This document shows positions 17,111 through 26,913 of a DNA stretch of 64,000 bases, piece by piece. The notes under the pieces are model-generated. The model saw nothing but the letters and a program-made list of their open reading frames with translations, was not told the DNA's origin and ran no database searches. Position numbers and translations under genes: made by a program. Every line of letters begins with the position of its first letter. The first letter of the stretch is position 1. Source of the stretch: Verrucomicrobiota bacterium (GTDB lineage: Bacteria > Verrucomicrobiota > Verrucomicrobiae > Limisphaerales > UBA11358); the NCBI GenBank assembly GCA_014860005.1, contig JACZKP010000078.1, positions 1 through 64,000 on the forward strand. The letters are read 5' to 3'.

Positions 17111-18217
17111 GTGCGGGTGAATGAATCGCTTACTCTATTACTGCATGAGTTTCACCAAAAGCTCGGCGCTCGGTTTGCCGCCCTCCATGGTGCCGAGGTT
17201 GTCGCGGATTTCGGCGACATGCTGGCGGAACACGCGGCGCTGCGGGAAAGCGCGGGGGTGATTGATCTGAGCTTTCGCAGCCGGCTTTGCCTGCTGGGCA
17301 CGGATCGGGTGCGCTTCCTGCATGGCCAGGTGACGAATGATGTGAAGAATCTCACTGCCGGCGAGGGCTGCTATGCGGCGCTCGTCACGGCGAAAGGCAA
17401 AATGGAGAGCGACCTCAACGTTTACGCGCTTCAGGATGAGTTGCTGCTCGATTTCGAGCCGGGGCTGACCGCAAAGGTTTCGCAGCGCCTGGAGAAATTC
17501 ATCGTGGCTGATGATGTCCAGGTGGTGGATGTATCGCCGCATTACGGATTGTTGAGCGTGCAAGGGCCAAAGGCGGAAGCCGTCGTGCGTGGTCTGGGCC
17601 TGTTCGCCGAGGTTCCCTCAAAGCCGCTTCAATTCATCAAGCACTCCGGCCAATCGCTTGGAGAGGTTTACCTCATGAACCAGCCACGGCTCGGTTCCGT
17701 TGGTTTTGATCTGTTTGTGCCCACGACTGCGTTGGTGGAGATGGCGGAGAAACTCATCACGACCGCCCGGGCGAACAGCGGCCAACCGTGCGGGTGGAGT
17801 GCTTTCGACACGGCGCGAATCGAGGCGGGCATCCCGCGCTTTGGCGCAGACATGGACGAAACCAATCTGCCGCTGGAATGCGGCATCGAAACGCGCGCGG
17901 TCAGTTACCGGAAAGGCTGTTACATTGGTCAGGAAGTCCTCAACCGCATCCACACCATCGGTCATGTGAATCGCGAACTGCGCGGCCTGCGTCTGGCGGA
18001 TGATTTGCAGGCGTTGCCGGTAAAAGGGGACAAGTTATTTCACGCCAGCCGGGAAGTCGGCAGTGTCACGAGCGCAATTTTGTCGCCGACGCTCAAAGCG
18101 AATCTGGCACTGGGCTATGTTCGGCGCGAGGCCAACGCGATTGGGACTGAGTTGACGCTCCAATCCGTCCACGGAGAATCGCGCGCCCTCATCGTGGAAC
18201 TACCGTTCGTTAAGTGA
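17111..18217 (+). CDS. ygfZ: YgfZ/GcvT-like folate-binding Fe-S maintenance protein
   Basis: The 368-residue protein has the GcvT fold: ESAGVIDLSFRSRLCLLGTDRVRFL, NDVKNLTAGEGCYAALVTAKGKM, and the YgfZ signature KGCYIGQEVLNR at about residues 268-279 with the conserved Cys. YgfZ proteins bind tetrahydrofolate and support some iron-sulfur enzymes such as MiaB. They lack aminomethyltransferase function, which requires the rest of the glycine-cleavage system, not seen here. Start GTG 17111 is the farthest upstream start in the frame; GTG 17117 is equally possible. Confidence 0.9.
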   Translation: MRVNESLTLLLHEFHQKLGARFAALHGAEVVADFGDMLAEHAALRESAGVIDLSFRSRLCLLGTDRVRFLHGQVTNDVKNLTAGEGCYAALVTAKGKMESDLNVYALQDELLLDFEPGLTAKVSQRLEKFIVADDVQVVDVSPHYGLLSVQGPKAEAVVRGLGLFAEVPSKPLQFIKHSGQSLGEVYLMNQPRLGSVGFDLFVPTTALVEMAEKLITTARANSGQPCGWSAFDTARIEAGIPRFGADMDETNLPLECGIETRAVSYRKGCYIGQEVLNRIHTIGHVNRELRGLRLADDLQALPVKGDKLFHASREVGSVTSAILSPTLKANLALGYVRREANAIGTELTLQSVHGESRALIVELPFVK

Positions 18218-18240
18218 CGCGGGTGGGAGCGGCCCGCAGT

Positions 18241-18741
18241 TCAACGCCCGACGTGGGCCTCCTCCAGGGTCCAATCGTTGCGCCCTTCTGGATGACAATG
18301 GCAATGGGCCGCGAAGAAACCGCCGCGATACCGCCAGAACCAGGGCCAGATTTTTTCCCGATCCGTCTGTGGCAGTTTCAAGCCATCCAACGCAGCGCGC
18401 GGGAAGAATTGAAATCTCCCCTCGGCATGAACGCGTGGCAGCGTTGTTAGCTTCGGCTTTACCTCGAACAAAAACATCAGCCAGTGGGCGTTTCCCTGAT
18501 AGCCGTGCTCGCTGACAAGGCCGGCCTGATGCAGATCGTGCGGCTGCAGTTGCAGACCGATTTCCTCGCGCGCCTCGCGGCAGGCACAGCCGTAGGGCGA
18601 CTCACCATCGTCCGTGTGGAGTTTACCGCCGGGCGGACTCCACAGGCCGCGATTTGGCTCCTGCGCGCGTTCCAGCAGCAGCACTTCGTCGCGATCGTTA
18701 AAGCAGTAGAGCAGCGTGGCAATTCTGTACGGCAAATTCAC
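18241..18741 (-). CDS. Nudix hydrolase
   Basis: The 166-residue protein has a Nudix box, GGKLHTDDGESPYGCACREA followed by REEIGL. The catalytic RE-x2-EE part is intact; the loop between the Gly and first Glu is two residues longer than the textbook box. Strand LLLERAQEPNRGLWSPPGG precedes it. The family hydrolyses nucleoside diphosphates linked to another group, such as oxidised dNTPs; the specific substrate cannot be read from the sequence. The last 25 residues are Cys/His-rich (HCHCHPEGRND). It is convergent with ygfZ. Confidence 0.88.
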   Translation of the reverse strand: MNLPYRIATLLYCFNDRDEVLLLERAQEPNRGLWSPPGGKLHTDDGESPYGCACREAREEIGLQLQPHDLHQAGLVSEHGYQGNAHWLMFLFEVKPKLTTLPRVHAEGRFQFFPRAALDGLKLPQTDREKIWPWFWRYRGGFFAAHCHCHPEGRNDWTLEEAHVGR

Positions 18742-18868
18742 CCGGTCAGTGAATCAATTGCCGGAGCGTCACCAAAGCAAAATCAAACTGCGGGGGCGTT
18801 CACCGCGCTTCCTTTGCATCGTGCGGATCACCGCCAACGGTGGATGGTCAAGCCAGATGCGCGTGTGA

Positions 18869-19066
18869 TTATGGCTCGGGAATCGCCCGAAAGAAGCGGC
18901 TCGATTCGGAGGGAACAACTTGAAACTCGTGTTCGAAAGCTGTGCCGGAGTTCGTCAGGATGGTCAGGGTCATCCATTCCTGCAAGGTCGTTGAGGTTTG
19001 AAATCTTTCTAAGGACCATTGATTTGTGCGCCTGGTAGGGGAGCGACAACACTGCCAGTTTATGAC
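18869..19066 (-). pseudogene. Remnant: C-terminal fragment of an exported beta-rich protein
   Basis: A minus-strand frame, open from the TAA at 19069-19067 to the TAA at 18871-18869, has no start near its left end. It reads RFQTSTTLQEWMTLTILTNS, then FEHEFQVVP and SSRFFRAIPEP before the stop. The same type of C-terminus (a strand with FFR near the end) closes several exported proteins in this window, for example the sialidase and the EEP-nuclease protein. The upstream part of the gene is missing, so this looks like the decayed tail of such a gene. The rest of 18742-19176 shows nothing else. Confidence 0.4.
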
Positions 19067-19176
19067 TTACGGAACCACGATCTGTTTCCAGAGTTTTCGA
19101 TTTGCAGGCCGTTTTCAGTGAATCTATAAAAAAAACGGCGCTTGTCGGTGCGCATTTTGTATAAGCCACAGGCTGA

Positions 19177-20577
19177 TTAGGAAAGCAACTCCCTCCACCT
19201 CCCCAACTGCTTCGCCACTTCCTTCGTGCCGGGGGCACCGGGGAGATTGCGTTTGGCCATCGCGCGGGTCACATCGAACACGCCCAGCGCGTCGCGGCCA
19301 AAGGTTGTGTCCACGGATTGCAAGTCGGCGAGGGTGAGTTGGTTCAACGCTTTGCCTTCGCCTTCGGCCAGCGCCACCACGGCGCCCACCACGTGATGGG
19401 CTTTGCGGAAGGGTATGCCTCTTTGCACGAGGTAATCCGCAAGGTCGGTCGCGAGCAATGCGGGGTCGCTCGCGGCAGCGAGGCACGCCGACTTGTTGAC
19501 CGCCGTGTGTTGCAGCATGGCGGACATGAGCCGCACGCAGGCGCGCACGGTGTCGGCGGTGTCGAACAGCCGTTCCTTGTCCTCCTGCAAATCGCGATTG
19601 TAGGTCATGGGCAGGCCCTTGAGCAGCGTGAGCAGCGCCACGAGGTTGCCATACACGCGCCCGGTCTTGCCGCGCGTCAACTCGGCCACGTCGGGATTTT
19701 TCTTCTGCGGCATGAGCGACGAGCCGGTGGTGTAGGCATCGGCGATCTTGATGAAGTTGAACTCCGCGCTGGCCCAGAGAATCACGTCTTCTGCGAGGCG
19801 CGACAGGTGCATGGCGAGCACCGCCCCGGCGGCGCAGAATTCGATGGCGAAATCGCGGTCGCTCACGGCGTCCATGGAATTTTGCGTGAGTTGGACCTTC
19901 CCGGCGGCGTCCACGAAGCCGAGCAGCTTGGCGACGAGCGCGCGATCCAGTTTCAGGGTTGAACCGGCAATCGCGCCGCTGCCGAGCGGGCAGACGTTCA
20001 CGCGCGAGTAACAATCCCAGAGCCGCTCGCAATCGCGTTCGAGCATCTCGACGTAGGCGAGCAGGTGGTGCGCGAAATAGACGGGCTGCGCGCGTTGCAG
20101 ATGCGTGTAACCGGGGATGATGACGTCGGCGTTGTGTTCGCCGAGGGCGACGAGCGAGCGTTGCAAGCCGACGATCTCGCCGAGCAGCGCGAAGATTTCG
20201 TCGCGCAACCAGAGCCGCACGTCGAGGGCGACCTGATCGTTACGCGAGCGGGCGGTATGGAGTTTCGCGCCGGCTGGCACGCGTTCGGTGAGCGTGGCCT
20301 CGATGTTCATGTGAACGTCTTCGAGTTCGGGTCGCCACTTGAATTTCCCGGCTTCGATTTCCCGCGCGATGGCTTTCAGGCCGCGCGTGATGGCGGCGAG
20401 TTCCGTCCGGTTCAACACGCCGATCTTGCGCAGCATGGCCGCGTGGGCGAGCGAGCCGAGGATGTCGTGCTGCCAGAGCCTCCAGTCAAAGGAAATGGAT
20501 TCGGAGAAGCGCGCCACGGCGGCGGCCGGGCCGGCGGCAAACCGGCCCCCGCGGGAAACAGGAGAGGATTTTTTCAT
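19177..20577 (-). CDS. argH: Argininosuccinate lyase
   Basis: The 466-residue enzyme splits argininosuccinate to arginine and fumarate, the last step of arginine synthesis. The fumarase/aspartase signature GSSLMPQKKNPD (about residues 285-296) is complete, with HTARSRNDQVALD, PGYTHLQRAQPV and ENVHMNIE-like EDVHMNIE also present. Start ATG 20577 gives the usual N-terminus (MKKSSPVSRGGRFAAG); 13 further residues upstream are not family-like. The length is normal. No other arginine gene lies next to it. Confidence 0.96.
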   Translation of the reverse strand: MKKSSPVSRGGRFAAGPAAAVARFSESISFDWRLWQHDILGSLAHAAMLRKIGVLNRTELAAITRGLKAIAREIEAGKFKWRPELEDVHMNIEATLTERVPAGAKLHTARSRNDQVALDVRLWLRDEIFALLGEIVGLQRSLVALGEHNADVIIPGYTHLQRAQPVYFAHHLLAYVEMLERDCERLWDCYSRVNVCPLGSGAIAGSTLKLDRALVAKLLGFVDAAGKVQLTQNSMDAVSDRDFAIEFCAAGAVLAMHLSRLAEDVILWASAEFNFIKIADAYTTGSSLMPQKKNPDVAELTRGKTGRVYGNLVALLTLLKGLPMTYNRDLQEDKERLFDTADTVRACVRLMSAMLQHTAVNKSACLAAASDPALLATDLADYLVQRGIPFRKAHHVVGAVVALAEGEGKALNQLTLADLQSVDTTFGRDALGVFDVTRAMAKRNLPGAPGTKEVAKQLGRWRELLS

Positions 20578-20676
20578 GCGATTCAAGCGGAGCGAATGTG
20601 CGCCGCAAGCCGCCAAAAGTCACTCCCAATTGCAGCGGGGAACGGTCGCCCGACAGTCAGCGGGATGCCATCGGAT

Positions 20677-23600
20677 TCAAGGCAGCAGCGTGACGCGCAA
20701 GCGCAGGAAGCGTTGGGGCGCGGCGGCGGTTTGTGTGTCGCAGAAAACGACTTCTTCCACCCCGTTGCCCAAATCATTCGTTTGGACCGGCTCGGTGGCA
20801 ACCGCGGTCCACGCCAGCAAGTTGTCGCTGGCGAGGAGTTCGTAGAGCAGACCGCCACTGAGGGCGGGCCGGCGGAATTGCAGCGCGGGGTAAGTGTCCG
20901 AGCCGTTCACCGACCAGACGAAACGGATGTCCGGCGCGTCCGCCTCGAAAGGCGAAGTGGCAAAGGCGAATTCACTCAGGTTGTTGAAACCGTCCCCGTC
21001 CGGATCGGCGGTGGGATCAGAAATGGCGGGGTTGACCTGTTGGGCTGACGTGAAGTTGGCCTGCACCCATGCGGCGTAAGTGCCGGGTGGAGCCGGTTCA
21101 TCCGCGCCGGGGGTGCCGCCAATCACGCGGCTGGCCAGCCAGTTGGTGGCGTTGCCATGATCCGGGTTGAGATTCGGCTGGCGCAACACGAGCGATGGTC
21201 CCGCCCCGTCGGGCGCGGTCGGCCACGGTGGACCGTCGTCGTAGGTGAAATCGCGCAAGTCAACCGAGCCGGCGAAGGCGAGTGTGAGGCGTTCTCCGGC
21301 ATTGTCCAGTCGCCCGCTGAATGGGCCAAGGACCGGGAGGTTGCTGCCATAGCGCGCGGTGAATGCCGCCAGGTTCGGCGACACGGCGATGAATTCGCCC
21401 GGCGCAAGGAGGCTGTTTTCTGGAAACGTGAAGCTGATGCCGCGGGTAAAACCCACGTCGGTGAGGTTGATCGGATTGAGGCCGGTGTTCTTCAACTCGA
21501 TGAACTCGAAATCATTTTTGTTCGTCGAAACCGCCTGCTCCGCTGGCGTGGCAGGATCGAGCGGATGATAATGGATTTCGCTGATGACAAGTTTGTCCAG
21601 CAGGTCCGGGTGTGGAATGGCGGTGGTGGGCGAGAACTCGACCGGCAACGACCAATGACTCCAGCGGCCCGAGTTGTCCTGATGCCGCACGCGCGCGCGA
21701 TAGGTCTTGCCCACGCCAGCCACGTGGCTGGGGATGCGGATGGCGCTAGGCGCGCTGGTCAGAACTTCGGAGGTCCACACCGCTTTAATCTCGTACTTCG
21801 GCGCACTACCAGGAACATGACCGGGCAGGCCGGGTGCAGAGATTTCCGCCAGCCGCCATTGCAGGGCGGCAAACGTGTCCGCGCCCTGCGGATCACTGAA
21901 GGCCGACGAAGTGAACGACAAGTCATTCAGCGGGAAGTTGGCAACTCCAGTGTGGATTACGATGGGTCGCCCGGGGATGTCGGCATCGGCCGCTTCAGAG
22001 TGCAGGTATTGATAGCCGTAGCCGAGTTGATTGCCGTTGTTGACGGTCCACGCGCCTCCGGGCCAGGCGTTGATGGCGTAGTCGCGGAGATAATTCATCG
22101 AATCCTCGTGGCTGGCGTGGCCGGTGAAGCCCGGCGAGCGCAACCAGCGCGTCCACGAACCACCGAAGCGACTGTCGGTAAAGGGCGACCAGAAGAAATT
22201 GCCTTTGTGGCTGGTCTGACCGCTGTGGCTGCTGGGATTACCCTGAGTGCGCGGGTGCATGTTCCATAACGCGGCATCAGCATTGGCCCAGGTTTGCGTC
22301 TGACCAACCGGATGAACAATACGCGCGAACTCCTGGATGAGTTGTCCCATCTGACCACCGGTCGGGCTGCTGTCTGAGGCGACGAGATCAAGCAGTTCCC
22401 GGGCGCGATTGCGGTATTGGAGCGCGAGGGCCGGTTGTTCGAGCAGGACCTTGTGTGCATGGATCACTCCCGGATACGCCGTCCCGTTGATCGTGGTGGT
22501 CCAATGGCTTTTGGCGATGAACATCATGTCGAGATCCCACGGCAGCACGAGCCAGCGATTGTCGCTGGAGCGGTGATAGAAATAATGATTGTAACCGCCG
22601 CGCACGTCCACGTTGCCGATGAGGCGATTCAGGGCGTGGAAGGTGTAATAGTTTTCCAGGTCCAAATTCGCCTCCCACCACGCTTGCGACGGCGAGCTAT
22701 TGACGTGGGCGTTGCGGAATGTGTTCCAGTCCGAGGAATCGAGGGCTTGCCCCACGCCCTGATGCTTCTTGTCGCCGGCGTTGCCTTCGATCTTATAGAC
22801 GTTGCCATCGGGCAAACTGCGTTCGTCGAGGAACGAACCACTGATCGGTTCGAGGGCGAGGTAAAGCCCCCAGAAATCGCCCGCGTATTGTCCGTCGGCG
22901 TTGCCGATGGGATCGTTGATCACACTGCCGGCGGGCGGCGTTTCCTGCGCGCCACGAACGACGCGGAAATGATAATAGTGCGTGTTGGGCGAAGGGACAC
23001 CGGCGAGTTGATAGATTTTGTAGCCCACCGCCTCCTCCACACCCGCCATGCCGCGATGCAAAGCCGCCCACGGACTGGAGCATCCTTCCGCCGAAAAGGA
23101 CTTCCACGTTTCGGCGTAAGGCTGATTGAAATTATCGCGCGCCGATAGATTGCGGGAACGGTTGAAATAAAACCGCCACTTGTTCTTGCCCGAGACGTAG
23201 GTGGAAGCCTCGCCGCGATTACGAAACTCAATGTGATCATACACGACACCGCGACTCACAAAGGTTCCGCGAAAACGGACATTGTCGTAGCCGGAATTAT
23301 ACTGGCAGTTGATCACATCCGTGCCGCTGGCGATGAGGGTATAGGCGGGCAATTCACCCAGCAGACTGGCCGGAGAAGTCGTGATGGGCGTTGACCCCGG
23401 ATTGAACGCCCCCGACCAGTCCGGCAATTCGCCATAGACGTAATAGGCAAAGTTCGGCTGTTCATCATCAGCGTAGGGCACGGTCTGCGTGTTACCCAAG
23501 GCGTCGGCGAAGGTGATGCGATAGCGGACCAGGCGGCGGTTGATTTGCAGCGCGCCCGGCAACACCGCGGTGTAAATGGAATCTCCGGCCACCTCATCGC

Positions 23601-26352
23601 CGCTCGTGCCATCATCCACCATCGGCACGGTCGTCCAGGAATTTGCATACGCGGCGTCCGTCAGCCGGACGTACGCGCCCGGATCAACCGTTTGATAAGC
23701 AAACGTCACCGCCGCCATGCCGTCGGGATCGGTGATCTTGGCGGTGATCGTCACCGGGACGCCGGGCGCGGGCTGCATGGGCACGTGGGCGACTTGACGA
23801 ATTTGCGGAGGAATCTGATGCGGCTCGCGGTACGCGGCGTTACGAGCCCCGGGAGTCGGCTCCGGCCCGGAACCAGCCGGAATGGACTGTAATTCGAGAT
23901 CAAAGTAGTAATCGGAGCTGGTGATGGATTGGTTGATGGAGTGAACAGCGATGACGTTGTCGCCGCCGAAGAGATACGCGGCGGTGTTGAACAGCGTTAT
24001 TTCCTCCCAAGCCGTGGCCGGATGATCGCCGCTGGCGATTGCGCCGTAAGCGAGTTGTCCGGCAGGTACATTGCGCCGCGTCACTTCGTTGCCGTTGAGC
24101 CACACCACCACGCCATCGTCGTAGTGCAACCGTAGTCGGAGCTGGTTCGGAATACTGTCGGCCGACACGGTGAACGCCTTGCGATAATAGACTGTGGAAT
24201 AACCCGTGACTCCGGTGCGACGGCGCATATCGCTGAGAGTGGTGTTCATCGTGTAACCGCCGCCGTAACCAAACGAGGCATTGCCCGTCAGCCACTCTCC
24301 ATCCGGGTATGCGAGCGCGCGCCAGGCTTCCACGGGTGCGGAGGCTTCGTTGGTCCCCTTCGCGTAACGCCAGCCGGTGGCAGACGCGGGAATATAAGTC
24401 ACTGGCGCGGACGGCGTGCTGCCGCCGGAGGACCGCCACGAACCGGCCAGATCGTTGTCGAGCGAAGGATGGATGAATTCCGCGGAATTGCCTGCGCCAT
24501 CCGCGCCGGTCGGCCACGGAAAGCCGGCCCGGTAATCCACGCGGTCGTGCAACGCGCCGGTCGCATCGCGCAGTTCGATGGTTTCACCTTTCGAGGAAAG
24601 TTTGCCCGACCACGGCCCCAGCGCGTTGACGCCGTATCTCGCCAGCAGCACAGCGGGATTCTCTCCCACCACCAGATAGCCAGTGGCCGGCAGTATGGTG
24701 TTGGAAGGGAAGGCGAAGTTCACCGCGCTGGCGAGCGTCCAGCCGGACAGGTCGAGCGGTGCATCACCGGGATTGTGCAGCTCAATGAACTCCTCCAGCG
24801 AAGTCCGGTCGCCGGGTTTGTAATGAAACTCATTGATGACTGCCGTGGTGGGGACGGGCGCGGTGGTGGTGAAAGTTTCACTCGACGCAGCCCAAGCGTC
24901 GCCAGCGGCATTCGTCGCATAGCAGCGGAAGTAATAGGTGGTGTTGGGCAACAGCCCCCCGACGAACCGCGTGAACGTGCCGGATTGAATCCCAAGATCG
25001 GCAGCGGCATCCCACGCTCCAGCATTGCTGCCGCCATCGGTGCTGCCGTAAAAAATCGTGACTTGCGGTGGGTCGTTGCCGGTTTCAGTGACTTCGCCGC
25101 GCAGATTGGCAGTCGTGCCGGTGATGCCGTTGGCAGCGCGATTCGCCACGACCGGCGGCGCAATGGTCCAGGTGACAAAACTGAGCGAAGTTGCCGCCCA
25201 TCTTTCTCCGCCGGAGTTCGTGGCGAAGGCGCGGAAGTAATACGTCGTCGCCGGGTTCAAGCCCGTGACCGTCGCACTCCCGCTGCCGGTCTGTTGACCC
25301 AAGGAAACTGAAGCCGCCCAGCCGGCCACGCTGCTGCCACCGTCGGTTTCGCCGTAGAATATCGTGACCAACGGCGGTTCGCCGCCGGTCGAGAGCACGT
25401 TGGCGCCGAGCATGGCGGCGGTGGCGCCAAGATTCACGGCGGCCACTGTTTCCACCTGCGGCGGTTCGGGCATGGTTTCAAACGATGCGGCGGGAACCAC
25501 CCACGAGAGGCCGGCGCTGTTGCTGGCCCGCGCAGTGAAGAACCATGCGCTGCCCGGCGTTAAATCCCTGATCGCTGCGGCGAACGCGGCGGACTGCGTG
25601 CCGGGTAATGTCAGGGAATGTTGCCAGTTGGCCGGGGTGATGGCGCCATTCTCTGTGCCCCAAAAAAACGTGACGGTCGGTGCGCCGTCCCCGACCTCCA
25701 GCACATCGCCTGTGAGCAACGCCGACGTACTGGTGATGTTGGAGGCGGCCAGATTGCCGAGCGTAGCCGCGCCGGGCTGACTGAGCGGTTGGGCGTCGAG
25801 CCGGATGTCATCAAAATGCGAACGCCCGGCCCCACGCGCCCACAGCAGGATGCGAATGGTCTGGTCGACCGCCGCCGGACTGTCGGGCGTGTCGAACACC
25901 AGCGGCGGCGCATCGGCGAAGGACTGCGTCGGCAACGTGGAGGCATCGAAGATTCCGGTGGCGTGAATCGCGCCGGTGGCATCGGCCAGCAGATAATGCG
26001 ACTGGTTGCCGGTCTGGGTGTGGTTGTTGCGGTTGCCCACCGCCACCGTCAGCGTGTAGCGGGTATTGGCCTGATAGGTGGCAACGAGGTCCTGCCACAC
26101 GTCGTGGTTCAACTGCATACCGAGATGGTCCGTCCCCTCGGCGGCAAAACCAGTGATGTATTCCTCGAAGGCATTGCCGTTATTTGGTCCGCCGGTTTCC
26201 TTCCATTCGGGCTCGAGATCGTTCGTCCACTGGCCGGCGGAGATGTTATTGGTTTCAAACGAGAAGTCGCCCACGGGTAACGGTGCGGCGGTCAGTTGAA
26301 ACTGAGGCAACATCAGCACCCCGGAGAGAACGACGAAAGCAACAAATTTCAT
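20677..26352 (-). CDS. Giant exported CotH/lamin-tail/fibronectin surface protein
   Basis: From ATG 26352 the protein has about 1891 residues with a signal peptide (FVAFVVLSGVLMLPQFQLTA). Three fibronectin-type-III-like repeats lie at about 195-500 (TSALLTGDVLEVGDGAP, TAAMLGANVLSTGGEPP, TANLRGEVTETGNDPP). A lamin-tail domain follows (about 503-640, INEFHYKPGDRT). Next come a beta-sandwich, then a CotH kinase-like domain (about 1010-1330) with NVRFRG, the acidic motif LPWDLDMMF near 1269, and NHYFYHR. A second lamin-tail domain starts at about 1584, and a calcium-type loop DPDGDGFNN stands at about 1780. CotH proteins phosphorylate surface proteins in Bacillus; here the role is inference. Adhesion or polymer handling is likely. 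Confidence 0.9.
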   Translation of the reverse strand: MKFVAFVVLSGVLMLPQFQLTAAPLPVGDFSFETNNISAGQWTNDLEPEWKETGGPNNGNAFEEYITGFAAEGTDHLGMQLNHDVWQDLVATYQANTRYTLTVAVGNRNNHTQTGNQSHYLLADATGAIHATGIFDASTLPTQSFADAPPLVFDTPDSPAAVDQTIRILLWARGAGRSHFDDIRLDAQPLSQPGAATLGNLAASNITSTSALLTGDVLEVGDGAPTVTFFWGTENGAITPANWQHSLTLPGTQSAAFAAAIRDLTPGSAWFFTARASNSAGLSWVVPAASFETMPEPPQVETVAAVNLGATAAMLGANVLSTGGEPPLVTIFYGETDGGSSVAGWAASVSLGQQTGSGSATVTGLNPATTYYFRAFATNSGGERWAATSLSFVTWTIAPPVVANRAANGITGTTANLRGEVTETGNDPPQVTIFYGSTDGGSNAGAWDAAADLGIQSGTFTRFVGGLLPNTTYYFRCYATNAAGDAWAASSETFTTTAPVPTTAVINEFHYKPGDRTSLEEFIELHNPGDAPLDLSGWTLASAVNFAFPSNTILPATGYLVVGENPAVLLARYGVNALGPWSGKLSSKGETIELRDATGALHDRVDYRAGFPWPTGADGAGNSAEFIHPSLDNDLAGSWRSSGGSTPSAPVTYIPASATGWRYAKGTNEASAPVEAWRALAYPDGEWLTGNASFGYGGGYTMNTTLSDMRRRTGVTGYSTVYYRKAFTVSADSIPNQLRLRLHYDDGVVVWLNGNEVTRRNVPAGQLAYGAIASGDHPATAWEEITLFNTAAYLFGGDNVIAVHSINQSITSSDYYFDLELQSIPAGSGPEPTPGARNAAYREPHQIPPQIRQVAHVPMQPAPGVPVTITAKITDPDGMAAVTFAYQTVDPGAYVRLTDAAYANSWTTVPMVDDGTSGDEVAGDSIYTAVLPGALQINRRLVRYRITFADALGNTQTVPYADDEQPNFAYYVYGELPDWSGAFNPGSTPITTSPASLLGELPAYTLIASGTDVINCQYNSGYDNVRFRGTFVSRGVVYDHIEFRNRGEASTYVSGKNKWRFYFNRSRNLSARDNFNQPYAETWKSFSAEGCSSPWAALHRGMAGVEEAVGYKIYQLAGVPSPNTHYYHFRVVRGAQETPPAGSVINDPIGNADGQYAGDFWGLYLALEPISGSFLDERSLPDGNVYKIEGNAGDKKHQGVGQALDSSDWNTFRNAHVNSSPSQAWWEANLDLENYYTFHALNRLIGNVDVRGGYNHYFYHRSSDNRWLVLPWDLDMMFIAKSHWTTTINGTAYPGVIHAHKVLLEQPALALQYRNRARELLDLVASDSSPTGGQMGQLIQEFARIVHPVGQTQTWANADAALWNMHPRTQGNPSSHSGQTSHKGNFFWSPFTDSRFGGSWTRWLRSPGFTGHASHEDSMNYLRDYAINAWPGGAWTVNNGNQLGYGYQYLHSEAADADIPGRPIVIHTGVANFPLNDLSFTSSAFSDPQGADTFAALQWRLAEISAPGLPGHVPGSAPKYEIKAVWTSEVLTSAPSAIRIPSHVAGVGKTYRARVRHQDNSGRWSHWSLPVEFSPTTAIPHPDLLDKLVISEIHYHPLDPATPAEQAVSTNKNDFEFIELKNTGLNPINLTDVGFTRGISFTFPENSLLAPGEFIAVSPNLAAFTARYGSNLPVLGPFSGRLDNAGERLTLAFAGSVDLRDFTYDDGPPWPTAPDGAGPSLVLRQPNLNPDHGNATNWLASRVIGGTPGADEPAPPGTYAAWVQANFTSAQQVNPAISDPTADPDGDGFNNLSEFAFATSPFEADAPDIRFVWSVNGSDTYPALQFRRPALSGGLLYELLASDNLLAWTAVATEPVQTNDLGNGVEEVVFCDTQTAAAPQRFLRLRVTLLP

Positions 26353-26378
26353 GAAACGAAGCGCTTTGACACGCCCGT

Positions 26379-26406
26379 AAGATACCGCAAGCCGCATGAG
26401 GGTAAA
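26379..26406 (-). promoter_or_regulatory. Candidate promoter of the CotH/lamin-tail gene
   Basis: On the minus strand TTTACC (26406-26401), a 16-bp spacer, and TATCTT (26384-26379) precede ATG 26352. The sequence after the -10 box, TTACGGGCGT, loosely resembles the 13-bp motif found upstream of three other exported-protein genes. Confidence 0.35.
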
Positions 26407-26517
26407 GTTCCGGTTGGACCACCATTTCGGGGGAGTGGCGGCAGCACGCACGTCCGGCCGAGGGAGCGAACCATGCCGGTGCGGATGACTGCCTTGCGTT
26501 ACTGACGCACCCGTCAA

Positions 26518-26569
26518 GTCAGAATGATGGGGTCAAAATCATTTTGACCTGATTATTCTGACCATCATT
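26518..26569. repeat. Nested palindromic repeat in the 546-bp gap upstream of the sialidase gene
   Basis: GGTCAAAA-TCA-TTTTGACC (26531-26549) is a perfect palindrome, enclosed by GAATGATGG (26522-26530) and its inverted copy CCATCATTC (26562-26570). GTCAGAATGAT and ATTATTCTGAC give an alternative pairing. The AT-rich composition contrasts with the surrounding DNA, which suggests a mobile palindromic unit. Nothing else is recognised between 26407 and 26898. Confidence 0.55.
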
Positions 26570-26913
26570 CCCTTGCCAAACATTCCCCTGACGAACTGGT
26601 TGACAGCACGAACGGGTGGAGAACAACTTCGCTTGAAACGCTTGCTCCCACCTCGGTTCTCTCCGCAATAGAGTGTTAACGTCCCTCATCCCTCACCCGA
26701 TCTGCGACCACCCGGTCTCGCTTCCGCGGGCAAAGGCCAGGCGCAGGGGGAGAATTGTTCGGCAGTTTGATGCGCAACCGAGCCAGCCCGCCCTTCGTGA
26801 GCCGAAAAGCTGCGCAAGTCAATTGCTCCTCAGAAACGCAAGGCTGTCCCATCAAAAGACACGCGGCAGCGGCTTGACGGACGGTTTCCACCGGCGCGAT
26901 GCTGGCCGGGAAG

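Noticed and set aside
18828..19238. A 136-codon minus-strand frame near argH
   Set aside because: A different frame of the same strand reads as a coherent protein tail (18869-19066); this one does not.
20065..21048. A 327-codon plus-strand open frame
   Set aside because: It spans the antisense of argH and of the end of the CotH gene, so it crosses two real genes.
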